This document shows, piece after piece, positions 1 through 8,301 of a stretch of 64,000 bases of DNA. Below the pieces are notes generated by a model, which was not told where the DNA came from, did no database searches, and saw nothing but the letters and a program-made list of their open reading frames with translations. This stretch comes from SMWD01 sp964629475. GTDB taxonomy: Bacteria > Pseudomonadota > Gammaproteobacteria > Steroidobacterales > GCA-2729495. Both the position numbers and the translations under genes were made by a program. Position 1 is the stretch's first letter. The number at the start of each line of letters is the position of its first letter. The DNA lies in assembly GCA_964629475.1 (NCBI GenBank), contig CAZVQW010000003.1, positions 124,001 through 188,000 on the forward strand. Direction: 5' to 3'.

Positions 1-6
1 AGGGAA

Positions 7-30
7 ATCGCGGCTAAAGCCGCTCCCACA
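7..30 (+). repeat. REP-like palindromic unit, copy 1
   Basis: The unit reads TCGCGGCTAAAGCCGCTCCC and contains the palindrome GCGGCTAAAGCCGC. The same sequence returns as an inverted pair at 16650-16716 and as one unit plus a degenerate partner at 33436-33478. It sits directly upstream of trpC, so it probably separates trpC from whatever gene lies to the left of the window. Extragenic position and repeated palindromic form are those of REP elements. Confidence 0.75.
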
Positions 31-56
31 GGCTGTTTGGAGAACGTGGGTTAGTC

Positions 57-896
57 ATGTTTGTCAGCGATGACTTTTTGCAGGACATGGCGGTGTCGAG
101 TGCGGCACGTCTGAGCGAGGCACGGGCGGCGGTTGGTTTGATGGAGTTCGAACGTCGGGCCACTGCACGACCGGCTCCGCCACCGTTACGATTGTCGGCT
201 AAAGGATTTGATCTGATTGCCGAGGTCAAGAAAAGCTCACCTTCTGCCGGCCGCCTAGCCGATGCAGCGTTGTCACCGGCCGCACAGGCGGAGCAATATA
301 TTGCCGCCGGTGTCGCGGCTATCTCGGTGTTGACGGAACCGTCGCGGTTTGCCGGTTCGCTGGCCGATCTTGAACAGGTGGCCGCGAAGATTGAAGCGAT
401 CCCGGTCATGCGCAAGGACTTCCTCGTCGATCCGTATCAGGTTGTCGAGGCTCGTGCCGCCGGCGCCGGGGGCGTGCTGTTGATCGCTGCGATCCTCGAG
501 CCACCGGTGTTGCGCGACATGCTGCAAACAGCCTTCGATCTCGGCATGTTCGCGCTCGTCGAGGCATTTGATGAACCGGATCTCGCACGCTGTGTCCCGG
601 TCATGACCGACCTGATGCCGGCAATCGATGCAGATGACGCGTGCCGGTTGCTGCTCGGCATCAACTGCCGGAACCTGCGAACACTCGACGTCGAGTTCGA
701 GCGTTTCGGGCGACTCACTGAACAATTGCCGGATTCGATTCCATGGGTTGCCGAGAGTGGTGTCGATACACCGGATAAGGCTTCGTTTGTCGCCAGTGCC
801 GGCTATCGCCTGGCATTGGTCGGCACGGCATTGATGCGCAGTGCCGAACCGACCGGTACCGCGCAGGCATTGCTCGATGCAGGTCGCGCCGGCTAA
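57..896 (+). CDS. trpC: Indole-3-glycerol phosphate synthase
   Basis: Cytoplasmic TIM-barrel enzyme that closes the indole ring in tryptophan synthesis, converting CdRP to indole-3-glycerol phosphate. The 279 residues are full length for the monofunctional family. Diagnostic segments appear in order: LIAEVKKSSPSAG near residue 52 with the catalytic Lys, VMRKDFLVDPYQ near 117, LVEAFDE near 165, GINCRNLRT near 200, VAESGV near 231 and ALVGTALM near 258. The first gene of trpC-trpF-trpB-trpA, with trpF starting 2 bp after its stop. The ATG at 57 has only a loose GGAG about 15 bases upstream. trpE, trpG and trpD are not in the window. Confidence 0.96.
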   Translation: MFVSDDFLQDMAVSSAARLSEARAAVGLMEFERRATARPAPPPLRLSAKGFDLIAEVKKSSPSAGRLADAALSPAAQAEQYIAAGVAAISVLTEPSRFAGSLADLEQVAAKIEAIPVMRKDFLVDPYQVVEARAAGAGGVLLIAAILEPPVLRDMLQTAFDLGMFALVEAFDEPDLARCVPVMTDLMPAIDADDACRLLLGINCRNLRTLDVEFERFGRLTEQLPDSIPWVAESGVDTPDKASFVASAGYRLALVGTALMRSAEPTGTAQALLDAGRAG

Positions 897-898
897 CG

Positions 899-1510
899 AT
901 GACAATATGCATAAAAATTTGCGGCCTGACGTCGCCGGACATGGTCGGCGCTGCGATCGATGCGGGTGCCGATGCGCTCGGTTTTGTGTTCGCCGATTCG
1001 CCACGTCGGGTCACGGTCGAACAGGCTTGTCGCATTGCGCGCTCTTTGCCCGTTCACATCGTACGTGTCGCCGTCATGCGTCATCCGACGCAGACCGAGT
1101 GGAATGAGGTTGCCGGTGGTTTTGGTCCGGACTGGCTGCAGACGGATGCGGCGGACTTTGCACGACTCGTGATCGACAAAGACGTTGTTCAAATGCCGGT
1201 GTTCCGCGATTTACCATCGCTTGATACGGACGCTGTCGCAGCGGCGCCGCAGGCATTGTTCGAAGCAATCGATAGCGGTGTCGGCCAACAGGCAGACTGG
1301 GGCCGGGCGGCCGAACTGGCACGCACGACCCGCCTGATGCTCGCCGGTGGATTGGATGCGGCCAACGTAGCGGCCGCCATCCGGCATGTTGCACCATGGG
1401 GCGTGGATGTCAGTAGCGGCGTGGAAGTACGCCGCGGGATCAAGGATAAAGATAAGATAGCGGCCTTCATCGAAGCCGTTCGTGGAGCGGAGAACATTAA
1501 TGCAAGTTGA
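899..1510 (+). CDS. trpF: Phosphoribosylanthranilate isomerase
   Basis: Catalyses the Amadori rearrangement of phosphoribosylanthranilate to CdRP, the step before TrpC. 203 residues, normal for a stand-alone TrpF. The N-terminal IKICGLTSPDM carries the catalytic base Cys8; ADALGFVFADSPRRV, VAVMRHPT, AIDSGVGQ (catalytic acid Asp) and LAGGLDAANVA (phosphate loop) follow in family order, ending in VDVSSGVEVRRGIKD. Its stop overlaps the trpB start. A separate trpF rather than a trpC-trpF fusion as in enterobacteria. Confidence 0.96.
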   Translation: MTICIKICGLTSPDMVGAAIDAGADALGFVFADSPRRVTVEQACRIARSLPVHIVRVAVMRHPTQTEWNEVAGGFGPDWLQTDAADFARLVIDKDVVQMPVFRDLPSLDTDAVAAAPQALFEAIDSGVGQQADWGRAAELARTTRLMLAGGLDAANVAAAIRHVAPWGVDVSSGVEVRRGIKDKDKIAAFIEAVRGAENINAS

Positions 1511-2777
1511 TTTGAGTGACATCGAGCGCAAGGGGCTGTTGACGCGGTTGCTCGGCGGCAAGTTGCCGGATGAGCACGGTAGATTCGGCCCGTTCGGCGG
1601 TCGGTATGCACCCGAGACGCTGGTACCGGCGCTTGAAAGACTCGAGGCTGGTGTCAGTAAATACCTGAACGATCCTGAATTCGCCGCCGAACTCGGCCGT
1701 GAACTGGAAACCTGGGTCGGCCGGCCGACACCCTTGACCCATGCACGCGGACTGTCGGCGCACTGGGGTGCCGAGGTGTACCTGAAGCGCGAGGACATGG
1801 CACACACCGGTGCGCACAAGATTAACAATGCACTCGGTCAGGCGTTGCTGGCGAAAAAATTCGGCGCTAAACGCGTCATCGCCGAGACCGGCGCCGGTCA
1901 GCATGGTGTTGCGACCGCGGCCGCGTGCGCCCGTGTCAGCATTCCATGCATCGTGTATATGGGCGCCGTCGATATCGAGCGTCAGGCGCCGAATGTCGAT
2001 CGGATGCTGCAGCTCGGTGCCGAGGTCGTTGCCGTCGAGTCCGGGGATAGAACGTTGCGTGCTGCAATCGATGAGGCGTTTCGTAACTGGGTTGCGGATC
2101 CGGAGGATAGTTACTACCTGCTTGGCTCGGCCGTAGGGCCGCATCCGTATCCCTATCTCGTGCGCGAACTGCAAATGGTCATCGGTCACGAAGCCCGCAA
2201 GCAGATGGCGGCGATGACGGGTGGTTTGCCCGATGTTGCGATTGCCTGCATCGGCGGCGGTTCGAATGCGATCGGGTTGTTTCATCCGTTTCTCGGCGAT
2301 GAGAAGGTACAGCTCATCGGTGTCGAAGCAGGCGGGCGCGGTACCGGCCTGGGCGACAATTCGGCGACACTCGCAACCGGAACGCCGGGTGTGTTGCACG
2401 GTTGTTACTCGATCCTGCTGCACGATCAGGATGGCCAGGTGCAGGAAACGCACTCGGTGTCGGCCGGCCTCGATTATCCGGGCGTCGGTCCCGAGCATTC
2501 GTTGCTCAAGGCCATCGGCCGGGTAACTTATACTTCAGCGACAGACGATGAGGCACTTGCCGCGCTGAAAGAATGTTGTGCGGCCGAAGGAATTTTACCC
2601 GCACTCGAGTCGGCGCATGCGCTGGCCGGCGCAAAGAGATGGGCACAGGACAACCCGGGCAAGCGCATTCTGATCGGCCTGTCCGGTCGTGGTGACAAGG
2701 ATATGCCGACGCTGAGCAGAAAGATCGAGGGTGCAGCGAGCGGTCATGACAACTCAAACGCAGGGGTCGCCGCTTAA
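1500..2777 (+). CDS. trpB: Tryptophan synthase beta chain (TrpB1)
   Basis: PLP-dependent beta subunit that condenses indole with L-serine. The PLP lysine lies in HTGAHKINNALGQ (Lys107), followed by ETGAGQHGVATA, the glycine-rich phosphate loop CIGGGSNAIG, and the C-terminal HALAGAKRW and LSGRGDKD segments. I place the start at ATG 1500: it has GGAG 9 bases upstream and overlaps the trpF stop, whereas the upstream GTG 1482 would add six unsupported residues. That gives 425 aa. trpA begins directly after the stop, as expected for subunits of one alpha2-beta2 complex. A divergent TrpB2 is encoded at 33492-34853. Confidence 0.97.
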   Translation: MQVDLSDIERKGLLTRLLGGKLPDEHGRFGPFGGRYAPETLVPALERLEAGVSKYLNDPEFAAELGRELETWVGRPTPLTHARGLSAHWGAEVYLKREDMAHTGAHKINNALGQALLAKKFGAKRVIAETGAGQHGVATAAACARVSIPCIVYMGAVDIERQAPNVDRMLQLGAEVVAVESGDRTLRAAIDEAFRNWVADPEDSYYLLGSAVGPHPYPYLVRELQMVIGHEARKQMAAMTGGLPDVAIACIGGGSNAIGLFHPFLGDEKVQLIGVEAGGRGTGLGDNSATLATGTPGVLHGCYSILLHDQDGQVQETHSVSAGLDYPGVGPEHSLLKAIGRVTYTSATDDEALAALKECCAAEGILPALESAHALAGAKRWAQDNPGKRILIGLSGRGDKDMPTLSRKIEGAASGHDNSNAGVAA

Positions 2778-3545
2778 ATGTTGCCGCATGAAAGAATTTC
2801 CGCCGCGTTGAACGGCGCCGTTGCAGCCGGGCGCGTCGGGCTTGTGCCGTACCTGACGGCCGGTTACCCGGACAAGAGCGTGTTCGTCGACACGGTCAGG
2901 CAGATCGCCACCGTGGCGGATGTCATCGAAGTCGGTGTGCCGTTTTCTGATCCGATGGCCGATGGTGTGACGATTCAACGTTCGAGTCGCATTGCTCTGG
3001 AGCAGGGTGTCTCATTGCGCTGGATTCTCGCCGAACTCATGGCAGCCGGATCGATCGGCGCACCGATCGTGCTGATGAGCTATCTGAATCCGTTGCTCGT
3101 TTACGGCTACGAGAAACTTGCCGAGGATTGCATGAAGGCCGGCGTCTGCGGCTTCATCGTGCCGGATCTGCCGCTGGAAGAGGGCGAGGACTTTCGCACG
3201 GCGCTCGATCAGCACGGCCTCGCACTGATTCAGCTGGTCACGCCGGCCACACCGGATGACCGCATGGAACGGCTCTGCACGGCCAGCAAAGGCTTTGTCT
3301 ATGCCGTGACGGTAAGAGGTATTACCGGCGGGACGAGTGAGCTACCGGCCGAAGTGCCGGCGTACCTCGACCGTGTCAAGGCGCAGGTCGACATTCCGGT
3401 CTGCGCCGGTTTCGGTGTGCGTCAGGCGGCCCAGGTTGAAAATCTGGCCAAGCATGCCGACGGCGTCATCGTCGGTTCGGCGCTTGTCGAGCAACTCGAA
3501 GCGGGTAATGATCCTGTGGAGTTTCTGCAGTCGCTGCGTGGCTGA
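2778..3545 (+). CDS. trpA: Tryptophan synthase alpha chain
   Basis: Cleaves indole-3-glycerol phosphate and channels indole to TrpB. 255 residues against about 268 in E. coli. The two catalytic acids are present: Glu51 in DVIEVGVPFSDP and Asp62 in MADGVTIQRSS. The loop 6 region reads YAVTVRGITGGTSELP, and the phosphate site is CAGFGVR with GVIVGSALVE. The ATG follows the trpB stop with no spacer. It is the last gene of the operon: the next gene (3581) is convergent. The accD-folC block that often follows trpA in gammaproteobacteria is absent. Confidence 0.96.
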   Translation: MLPHERISAALNGAVAAGRVGLVPYLTAGYPDKSVFVDTVRQIATVADVIEVGVPFSDPMADGVTIQRSSRIALEQGVSLRWILAELMAAGSIGAPIVLMSYLNPLLVYGYEKLAEDCMKAGVCGFIVPDLPLEEGEDFRTALDQHGLALIQLVTPATPDDRMERLCTASKGFVYAVTVRGITGGTSELPAEVPAYLDRVKAQVDIPVCAGFGVRQAAQVENLAKHADGVIVGSALVEQLEAGNDPVEFLQSLRG

Positions 3546-3580
3546 TCAGCAGGCGGTACAGCTAGCGGCTGCCCGATTGT

Positions 3581-3946
3581 CTAGTTCAGAACGCGATAGC
3601 CGCGGTAGCGCAGACACCGTTTGACTACCTGTTCTTTTTCCTTCGCACCCTGGGTGCCGGACTTTGAAGCGCCCAGAACCGCACCGACGGCTGCAGCCTC
3701 GGCGGCATCCCCGTTCTTGCGAATCGCGCCGATGGCGCCACCTGTTGCGGCGCCGGTGGCCGCTCCCCGCGCCATGCCGTCTTCGATCGGAACCTGTTCG
3801 GCGTAGGTTTTACAGTCGGCCAGATCCTGCTCATAGATGGCCATGTTGACGCCCTTCGTATCGATGATCGGTTCGGGTTGCGATGAACAACCCCCAAGCA
3901 TTCCGGCAATCAGCAATGGAACCAGGTATAGATAGAAATATCGCAT
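3581..3946 (-). CDS. Glycine-zipper lipoprotein, hypothetical
   Basis: A 121-aa secreted protein with a signal peptide of about 20 residues ending in the lipobox LGGC-S, so probably lipid-anchored at Cys20. Residues 60-95 form a small-residue stretch (RGAATGAATGGAIGAI...AAAVGAVLGA) typical of glycine-zipper proteins of the cell envelope. The C-terminus is basic with one Cys (RCLRYRGYRV). It converges on trpA with a 35-bp gap. No specific function can be named. Confidence 0.8.
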   Translation of the reverse strand: MRYFYLYLVPLLIAGMLGGCSSQPEPIIDTKGVNMAIYEQDLADCKTYAEQVPIEDGMARGAATGAATGGAIGAIRKNGDAAEAAAVGAVLGASKSGTQGAKEKEQVVKRCLRYRGYRVLN

Positions 3947-4031
3947 AACGAGATTAGGAGAAGCTAATATGACCGCTGAGTCAAGCAGGGACGAGTGGAG
4001 GTGAACGCGTACGCATCATTCAGTTATCCAG

Positions 4032-4406
4032 TTACGTACCACCCACTTCAATAATCACAACATTCCCTTCTTCGCTAAAGCCGATGGTGTAAATCACATC
4101 AGTTGCTCTATGCCACATCAGATAATGATCAGCCCCACTATCTGCTGCCCGCTTATAAGCTTCTTCAAACCCTTCTCTTTGAAACAGATAGAACTCTGAT
4201 GAGCGATCATTCGGTGTCCCTAACAGAGAGACGACCATGGATTCAGGCATGCCAGGTTCTATTTCTTTATACCGGCTTTGAAATTCCTTATTTTCCGATG
4301 AGGTAATCAGCCAGTCAGTCGTAAAAGTCAGGCCGATGAGAATGACTACAAGCACAGCCAGAATCCTGACTGTGGAAATTGTGAATGATCGAAAATCCTT
4401 GGACAT
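4032..4406 (-). CDS. Membrane-anchored BamE/OmlA-like small protein
   Basis: A 124-aa protein with one N-terminal membrane segment (residues about 11-32, VRILAVLVVILIGLTFTTDW) and a short periplasmic domain. The segment EIEPGMPESMVVSLLGTPND resembles the SmpA/OmlA/BamE fold, where xxGMxxxxVxxxLGxP is the hallmark turn. No lipobox is visible, so it is a distant relative rather than BamE itself. It is more AT-rich than the trp genes and belongs to the accessory block. Function unknown. Confidence 0.7.
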   Translation of the reverse strand: MSKDFRSFTISTVRILAVLVVILIGLTFTTDWLITSSENKEFQSRYKEIEPGMPESMVVSLLGTPNDRSSEFYLFQREGFEEAYKRAADSGADHYLMWHRATDVIYTIGFSEEGNVVIIEVGGT

Positions 4407-4497
4407 TGAAGCTACCTGGCGCCTGCGATATCGGCGGACAAAGCGTGTAGAGGTTTGGTCGTCCGGCGTCGCTTGCTGTGCGCTGTGATCACGCAGG

Positions 4498-5154
4498 TTA
4501 CGGGGATGATGTGGCTTTCTTCGCGGTCTGCTCGGCCAATATCACAATCTCGGCCAGCGCATCGGACCCGCGATTCCAGTCGTACCACGACATCTTTCGT
4601 TCCAGTCGTTCCTCTTCGCTGATCTGGTCTGCTATGTCGAGATACCACCATTGCAATGAAGCGGGTCGTTCCACCCAGGATGCCACTTCCTGATCGCCAC
4701 GCAGCAGTATCACCGTCGGTGTGGATGCCCGGCCATCGGGCGTGCGGTGCGCATCCATGATTGCCCGGCCGGTCCTGAAATCAACTACGCGCACTTCAAC
4801 GCCGGCATCTGAGGCGAGCTTCGCAATATATGGAACGCTGTGCTGCGAGTCGGGGCACCAGTCTGCTGTGAGGATGAGGAGCTGCAGGTCGTCGCCGGCT
4901 CGCGTGAAGCGATCTACCAGGTCCGACGGAAGTTCGCGCCCGGCATTCGTCAGCCAGGTTTCGCGCTCCACCCGGGCGCTGGCCAGGAACTGATCCCAGG
5001 GCATTCCCTGAGAGTACATGGCGACCGGGTCGCTGGCCGCTGCGGTCTGCTTCGGGTCATTTTCCGCGACCGCTATAAACGCCGACAACGTCAGCAACAT
5101 GATTCCGATCAGCAGTGCGCTGATCCGAACTTTAAGGTGAGGCACTGTTTTCAT
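4498..5154 (-). CDS. Secreted thioredoxin-fold protein with a single active-site Cys
   Basis: A 218-aa protein with an N-terminal signal peptide or anchor (residues 9-30). The core LQLLILTADWCPDSQHSVPYI matches thioredoxin-fold proteins, and TPTVILL supplies the cis-proline region. The usual CxxC is replaced by CPDS, so only one redox Cys remains, as in the thioredoxin-like group that includes B. subtilis YbbN-type and TlpA-like homologues. An acidic C-terminal extension contains WWYLDIADQISEEERLERK. Substrate unknown. Confidence 0.75.
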   Translation of the reverse strand: MKTVPHLKVRISALLIGIMLLTLSAFIAVAENDPKQTAAASDPVAMYSQGMPWDQFLASARVERETWLTNAGRELPSDLVDRFTRAGDDLQLLILTADWCPDSQHSVPYIAKLASDAGVEVRVVDFRTGRAIMDAHRTPDGRASTPTVILLRGDQEVASWVERPASLQWWYLDIADQISEEERLERKMSWYDWNRGSDALAEIVILAEQTAKKATSSP

Positions 5155-5591
5155 TGAAACTCCCGGCCGCGCGGGCCGCTATCAGTTGGAAGCCATTGCT
5201 GGTCAGAATCAAAACTTATGTCTTCGGCTAAAACCGGACATTCTACGGACAGGCAGAACCCGGCACTTGGCCGGGTTTCAAGATCATTAAAATCAGTGTT
5301 CGCTTGGTTTGCCTTCTTGCTGTACATCAAACCAAGCACAGTTGTTTCATTCGATATCAGTCGCTGATGTATTTTTATGACCGTTCCGACAAAATACGCC
5401 AGTTGTGGCCGAGCAGCAAGCGACAGCGCCAAGTACGCCACCAACTATTGGTGCCAGCCAAAATAGCCACAATTGACTGACGGTCCATAGGCCGACAGAA
5501 ACGGCCGGATTGAGGTGGCAGCAGGACCTATGCCCGATCGCATATGCCATAGTAATGATTTAAATTTATTATTTTGTTGAAAACCAGCAAA
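5155..5591. other. Gene-free stretch around the aquaporin remnant
   Basis: Apart from the aqpZ remnant at 5347-5550 this interval shows only short frames without recognisable domains or ribosome binding sites. The part at 5551-5591 is very AT-rich. Confidence 0.5.
5347..5550 (-). pseudogene. aqpZ: Aquaporin Z remnant with internal deletion
   Basis: The 67-codon frame begins AIGHRSCCHLNPAVSVGLW, which is the first NPA loop of an AqpZ-type water channel (family form AxGHISGxHxNPAVxxG). It jumps within three residues to VSQLWLFWLAPIVGGVLGAV, which matches the last transmembrane helix. Everything from helix 3 to helix 5, including the second NPA motif, is missing, and the first helices and a normal C-terminus are also absent. 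It cannot be a working channel. The join looks like one internal deletion followed by decay. Confidence 0.75.
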
Positions 5592-5984
5592 CTATGATTG
5601 ATCTTGTTCTATCAGCATTTGAGCAACGGATTCACGTAATAGTTTAACCACACCAATACCCTGCCAGGTGCCATCATCGTTTTTTAACGCCAAAGCAACC
5701 GGCAATCCCCAGATATTATGAATCACGATGGCATTTGTTTTTCCGTCATCTGCTTGCTTAATAATTTCACCTCCATATTGATCCTGATAGTCAATTTCAC
5801 CTTCTTCATCCCAGTGAACGCTTTGCATGTCATCCAGGGTTATAATTGCCCATTCATGGTTACCCATTAATGTTACGAAATCGCGCAATTCATCCAGGAT
5901 TTTCTGCTTCCCAACCACATCGTTTGAATAGGCTTTGGGACCAGTACGGTTCGTTTTATCTTTACTCACAACGTGAAACTCCAA
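5592..5984 (-). CDS. Hypothetical soluble protein
   Basis: A 130-aa protein without signal peptide or membrane segment, in AT-richer codons than the flanking core genes. Visible features are LRDFVTLMGNHEWAIITLDDMQSVHWDEEGEID and a C-terminal IHNIWGLPVALALKNDDGTWQGIGVVKLL; the latter is a beta-rich pattern. I do not recognise the family. The start could be TTG 5984 or the internal GTG at 5969. It follows an intrinsic terminator (6021-6050), so it is transcribed separately from the gene at 6159. Confidence 0.6.
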   Translation of the reverse strand: MEFHVVSKDKTNRTGPKAYSNDVVGKQKILDELRDFVTLMGNHEWAIITLDDMQSVHWDEEGEIDYQDQYGGEIIKQADDGKTNAIVIHNIWGLPVALALKNDDGTWQGIGVVKLLRESVAQMLIEQDQS

Positions 5985-6020
5985 ATAGCCAGAAGAGTTA
6001 TTTTCTTGTGCTTATGATGC

Positions 6021-6051
6021 TCAAAAAGAAACCCGCTTGACAGCGGGTTTC
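6021..6051 (-). terminator. Intrinsic terminator
   Basis: Read on the minus strand, AAACCCGCT-GTCA-AGCGGGTTT forms a 9-bp stem with a four-base loop and is followed by CTTTTTG. It lies about 110 bp downstream of the 6159-6539 gene and upstream of the 5592-5984 gene. Confidence 0.75.
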
Positions 6052-6158
6052 AGATATTTGCTTGTTGAAAGCGGTTACGCTGATTTGCGCTGCCTCCAGC
6101 CTCGGTTGCGAGGTAAATATAGCACCTGAATGACTGGTTTTTACTCTGACCCCAATTA

Positions 6159-6539
6159 TTAGATTACTTTTTCTACACCAGACCCAAACCCAGATAGATA
6201 AGAAACCATCCAAATACACCACACAATTACCGAAATCTTATGGAAGTTTGTGATTGATTGCTCACTTTTATTGAGATAAACAATTATCGACCAAACTACG
6301 TGGACTGTCATTAAAGCAATAGAGATAAAACCAAGGATCGCGTGCCACGTAAATACTATTCCACCAATAGAAATATAGGTGAGTACTGTTGCTAAATAAT
6401 CGGTAAAAAGACCAATTAGAAAAACATAAATATGCCAGAGTTTCAGGCGCTTTGAGAACCACCCTGCCCACACGCTGACTGAATAAAATACTAGCGCAAT
6501 TGTGAAAAGAAAAATTCCCCATAATATTAGTGATGGCAT
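6159..6539 (-). CDS. Small four-helix membrane protein, HsmA/TIGR03987-like
   Basis: A 126-aa integral membrane protein with four hydrophobic helices (about 4-26, 34-57, 62-84 and 99-118). The layout LKLWHIYVFLIGLFTDYLAT, then TWHAILGFISIALMTVHVVW, then NFHKISVIVWCIWMVSYLSG matches the family TIGR03987 (HsmA-like) as I remember it, including conserved His residues facing the membrane. Function of that family is not established to my knowledge. AT-rich relative to neighbours. Confidence 0.7.
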   Translation of the reverse strand: MPSLILWGIFLFTIALVFYSVSVWAGWFSKRLKLWHIYVFLIGLFTDYLATVLTYISIGGIVFTWHAILGFISIALMTVHVVWSIIVYLNKSEQSITNFHKISVIVWCIWMVSYLSGFGSGVEKVI

Positions 6540-6878
6540 GTATTGCTCCTGAAAAACATTTGGATACTGGTCTTAGGTTGTAAAGATGTAGATTTGCACC
6601 GGTAGTTAGCTCAGATTTTAAATTGATAGGGCCTGACTTTTTATAATTGTTACTCTGACCCGATTTATTCTATGACCCGATTTATTCGGCCCTGGTTATT
6701 AAAGGCAAGATGATTTTATGGATTTATGTCTTACAGGTGTGTCAACTGTAAGTTAATAAATAAAAATGTTATGCAATCTTATGCACTAACTAACTGATAA
6801 TCATTCTTATACAAACAAAGAAGTGCTCCGCGAAAAGTGTCGCACTATGACCGCCCGCTAACTGCCGAGGCTATTATG
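6540..6878. other. AT-rich non-coding stretch with short degenerate repeats
   Basis: No plausible gene. It holds a near-duplicated phrase, CTCTGACCCGATTTATTC then TATGACCCGATTTATTC, at about 6652-6690, related to CTCTGACCCCAATTATT at about 6144-6160. A GC-rich hairpin AAGTGCTCCGCGAAAAGTGTCGCACT lies near 6822-6848 just downstream of the DUF4336 gene. This could be a degraded recombination site but lacks clear integrase core sites. Confidence 0.45.
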
Positions 6879-7562
6879 CTAGATCCAGCTTAGCGCCTCT
6901 TCGATTATCTCTTCTGCCCCGGTTTGTGCGCATTCACCGTGTGCGATCAGCAATCGGCTGGGTTTCCAGTCAAGCACTTTCTGACGAGCGGTGCGGGTGA
7001 GCCTACGGTGAAGAAAACTAGCCCGCCACTCCCTCGGTGTACTGCCGTGCTCACCAACTAAGCCATCTAGCCGCATGAGCTTACCTTTCCAACCCGACAT
7101 TTTTTCTTCCGCATGTCGCTGGATAAGGTCACAAATGATCGCTGTGCGAGACACCCGATGGAAGAACACGACCTCTTCCATTGCCAATGAACCACGAAAA
7201 ATCACTTGATCGATATCTGCTGCCCAAGCCAAATCGGGTTTATCGCAAAGATCAGTATCAAAGTTAATTTCTGGCTTCCGTCGCGCGAGACCAGGCGGAG
7301 CATACAGACGCGCACCAGGCCATCGCTCGGCCCATTCTCTCAAGAACAGATGATGAATTTTGTTCGGCGATACGATATGGCGCACAGGTCCGATTGCTTC
7401 GACTTCGCTGGCCAGCTCATCTGTCAGGGCGACTGGTGACCATACCCATGAGCTGCTGTCAGATAGGCGTACTACTGCCATGCGAGTGGGATAAGGAAAG
7501 CCATAAAATGAAACGGTCGGCCCATTGGCTACATATAGAGAAGGTCCAAATTCTTCAAGCAT
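6879..7562 (-). CDS. DUF4336 domain-containing protein
   Basis: A 227-aa soluble protein matching DUF4336, a group related to metallo-beta-lactamase folds. It begins LEEFGPSLYVANGPTVSFYGFPYPTRMAVVRL and continues with HIVSPNKIHHLFLREWAERWPGARLYAPPGL, where the His residues sit in the position of the hydrolase metal site. Further segments are VFFHRVSRTAIICDLIQRH and the C-terminal LLIAHGECAQTGAEEIIEEALSWI. No substrate is known. Immediately upstream on the same strand is an integron-type attC site (7601-7662), so the gene may be part of a cassette. Confidence 0.85.
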   Translation of the reverse strand: MLEEFGPSLYVANGPTVSFYGFPYPTRMAVVRLSDSSSWVWSPVALTDELASEVEAIGPVRHIVSPNKIHHLFLREWAERWPGARLYAPPGLARRKPEINFDTDLCDKPDLAWAADIDQVIFRGSLAMEEVVFFHRVSRTAIICDLIQRHAEEKMSGWKGKLMRLDGLVGEHGSTPREWRASFLHRRLTRTARQKVLDWKPSRLLIAHGECAQTGAEEIIEEALSWI

Positions 7563-7600
7563 TCAGATGGCCAAACAATTCTGGGACGCTGGGATTTGCT

Positions 7601-7662
7601 TCATAACGCCCACGAAAGCGGACGGTGGTACGCCGGTCCGGCACTGCATGCGCTTGTTAGGC
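7601..7662 (-). other. attC: Candidate integron attC site
   Basis: Read on the minus strand, the 62-bp element starts with GCCTAAC (fits RYYYAAC), continues AAGCGCATGCAGTG, has an internal CGGAC...GTCCG stem and ends GCGTTATGA (imperfect GTTRRRY). Length and order R''-L''-L'-R' fit the attC group whose left end reads TAACAAG-CGC-TGCAG. It lies exactly where expected for a cassette: 3' of the minus-strand gene at 7726-8274, whose 5' side carries another GTTAGGC core at 8308-8314. No integrase gene is in the window. Confidence 0.65.
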
Positions 7663-7725
7663 AACGGGGTTTGGGGTTGGTATGAAATTATTTCCGCCAT
7701 AAGTGTCACGACAACCAACGCTACA

Positions 7726-8274
7726 TTACATTCCAACTACCTTGCGAATTTGATCGGCAATCCCACGAATATCACCGGACATTTTCATCTTCCAGTTTTC
7801 TCCACGCCTTACAAAGGATGCGACACTCATTTTATTCAATTCCGCATTCGGCAGTTGCACCGTAATTCGCGTCACAGCATGAGCGACTTCATCTCCCTCC
7901 ATGACATATCCGAGATACTCAAGACTCTTAAATTCCATACCGCCCTTGGCCACAATTTGCGACATAGCCATCGCCCAAAACACTCCAAAGTACTCAGCGT
8001 CTGACATACGACCTACAGACTCTTGAGTTGCTCCTGGGCCGAAAATACCCGAGTAGACCCGAGCCTGAGACGCTGCGGGAGCGGTCGCTAAAAATTCTAG
8101 AGACTCTCTAAAACTACGCAACTCCTCTTGATCAAACAACTCAGCTGACTTTGCGTACTCACCACTTTTCATGACTTGGAAATAGTAATCTACAGCCTCC
8201 TCAACGGTGTCTCCAAAGGCGGGGACCGCTAATACAGAGAACATGACAAATAGCTGAAGCTTCTTTAGGTGCAT
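7726..8274 (-). CDS. Periplasmic hypothetical protein, cassette-borne
   Basis: A 182-aa protein with a clear signal peptide (MHLKKLQLFVMFSVLAVPAFG, cleavage near 21). The mature part EEAVDYYFQVMKSGEYAKSAELFDQEELRSF followed by a beta-rich C-terminus (RITVQLPNAELNKMSVASFVRRGENWKMKMSGDI) looks like an NTF2/SnoaL-like fold, with no catalytic residues I can assign. GGAGG lies 5 bases before the ATG. The gene is flanked by GTTAGGC (8308-8314) and an attC-type site (7601-7662), the arrangement of a one-gene integron cassette. Confidence 0.8.
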   Translation of the reverse strand: MHLKKLQLFVMFSVLAVPAFGDTVEEAVDYYFQVMKSGEYAKSAELFDQEELRSFRESLEFLATAPAASQARVYSGIFGPGATQESVGRMSDAEYFGVFWAMAMSQIVAKGGMEFKSLEYLGYVMEGDEVAHAVTRITVQLPNAELNKMSVASFVRRGENWKMKMSGDIRGIADQIRKVVGM

Positions 8275-8301
8275 GGTGCCTCCTGTTGCTTGATTTTTGA
8301 T

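Noticed and set aside
1497..2498. Long minus-strand frame antisense to trpB
   Set aside because: The opposite strand is unambiguous trpB and the antisense protein is rich in His/Arg with no domain, as expected from complement of GC-rich code.
6021..6051. CRISPR-like or tRNA-like palindrome
   Set aside because: It is one stem followed by T residues on the minus strand, an ordinary terminator; there are no repeated spacers or cloverleaf.
6822..6848. Second attC downstream of the DUF4336 gene
   Set aside because: A hairpin is present but neither a convincing RYYYAAC nor GTTRRRY core pair borders it, so a second complete cassette is not claimed.
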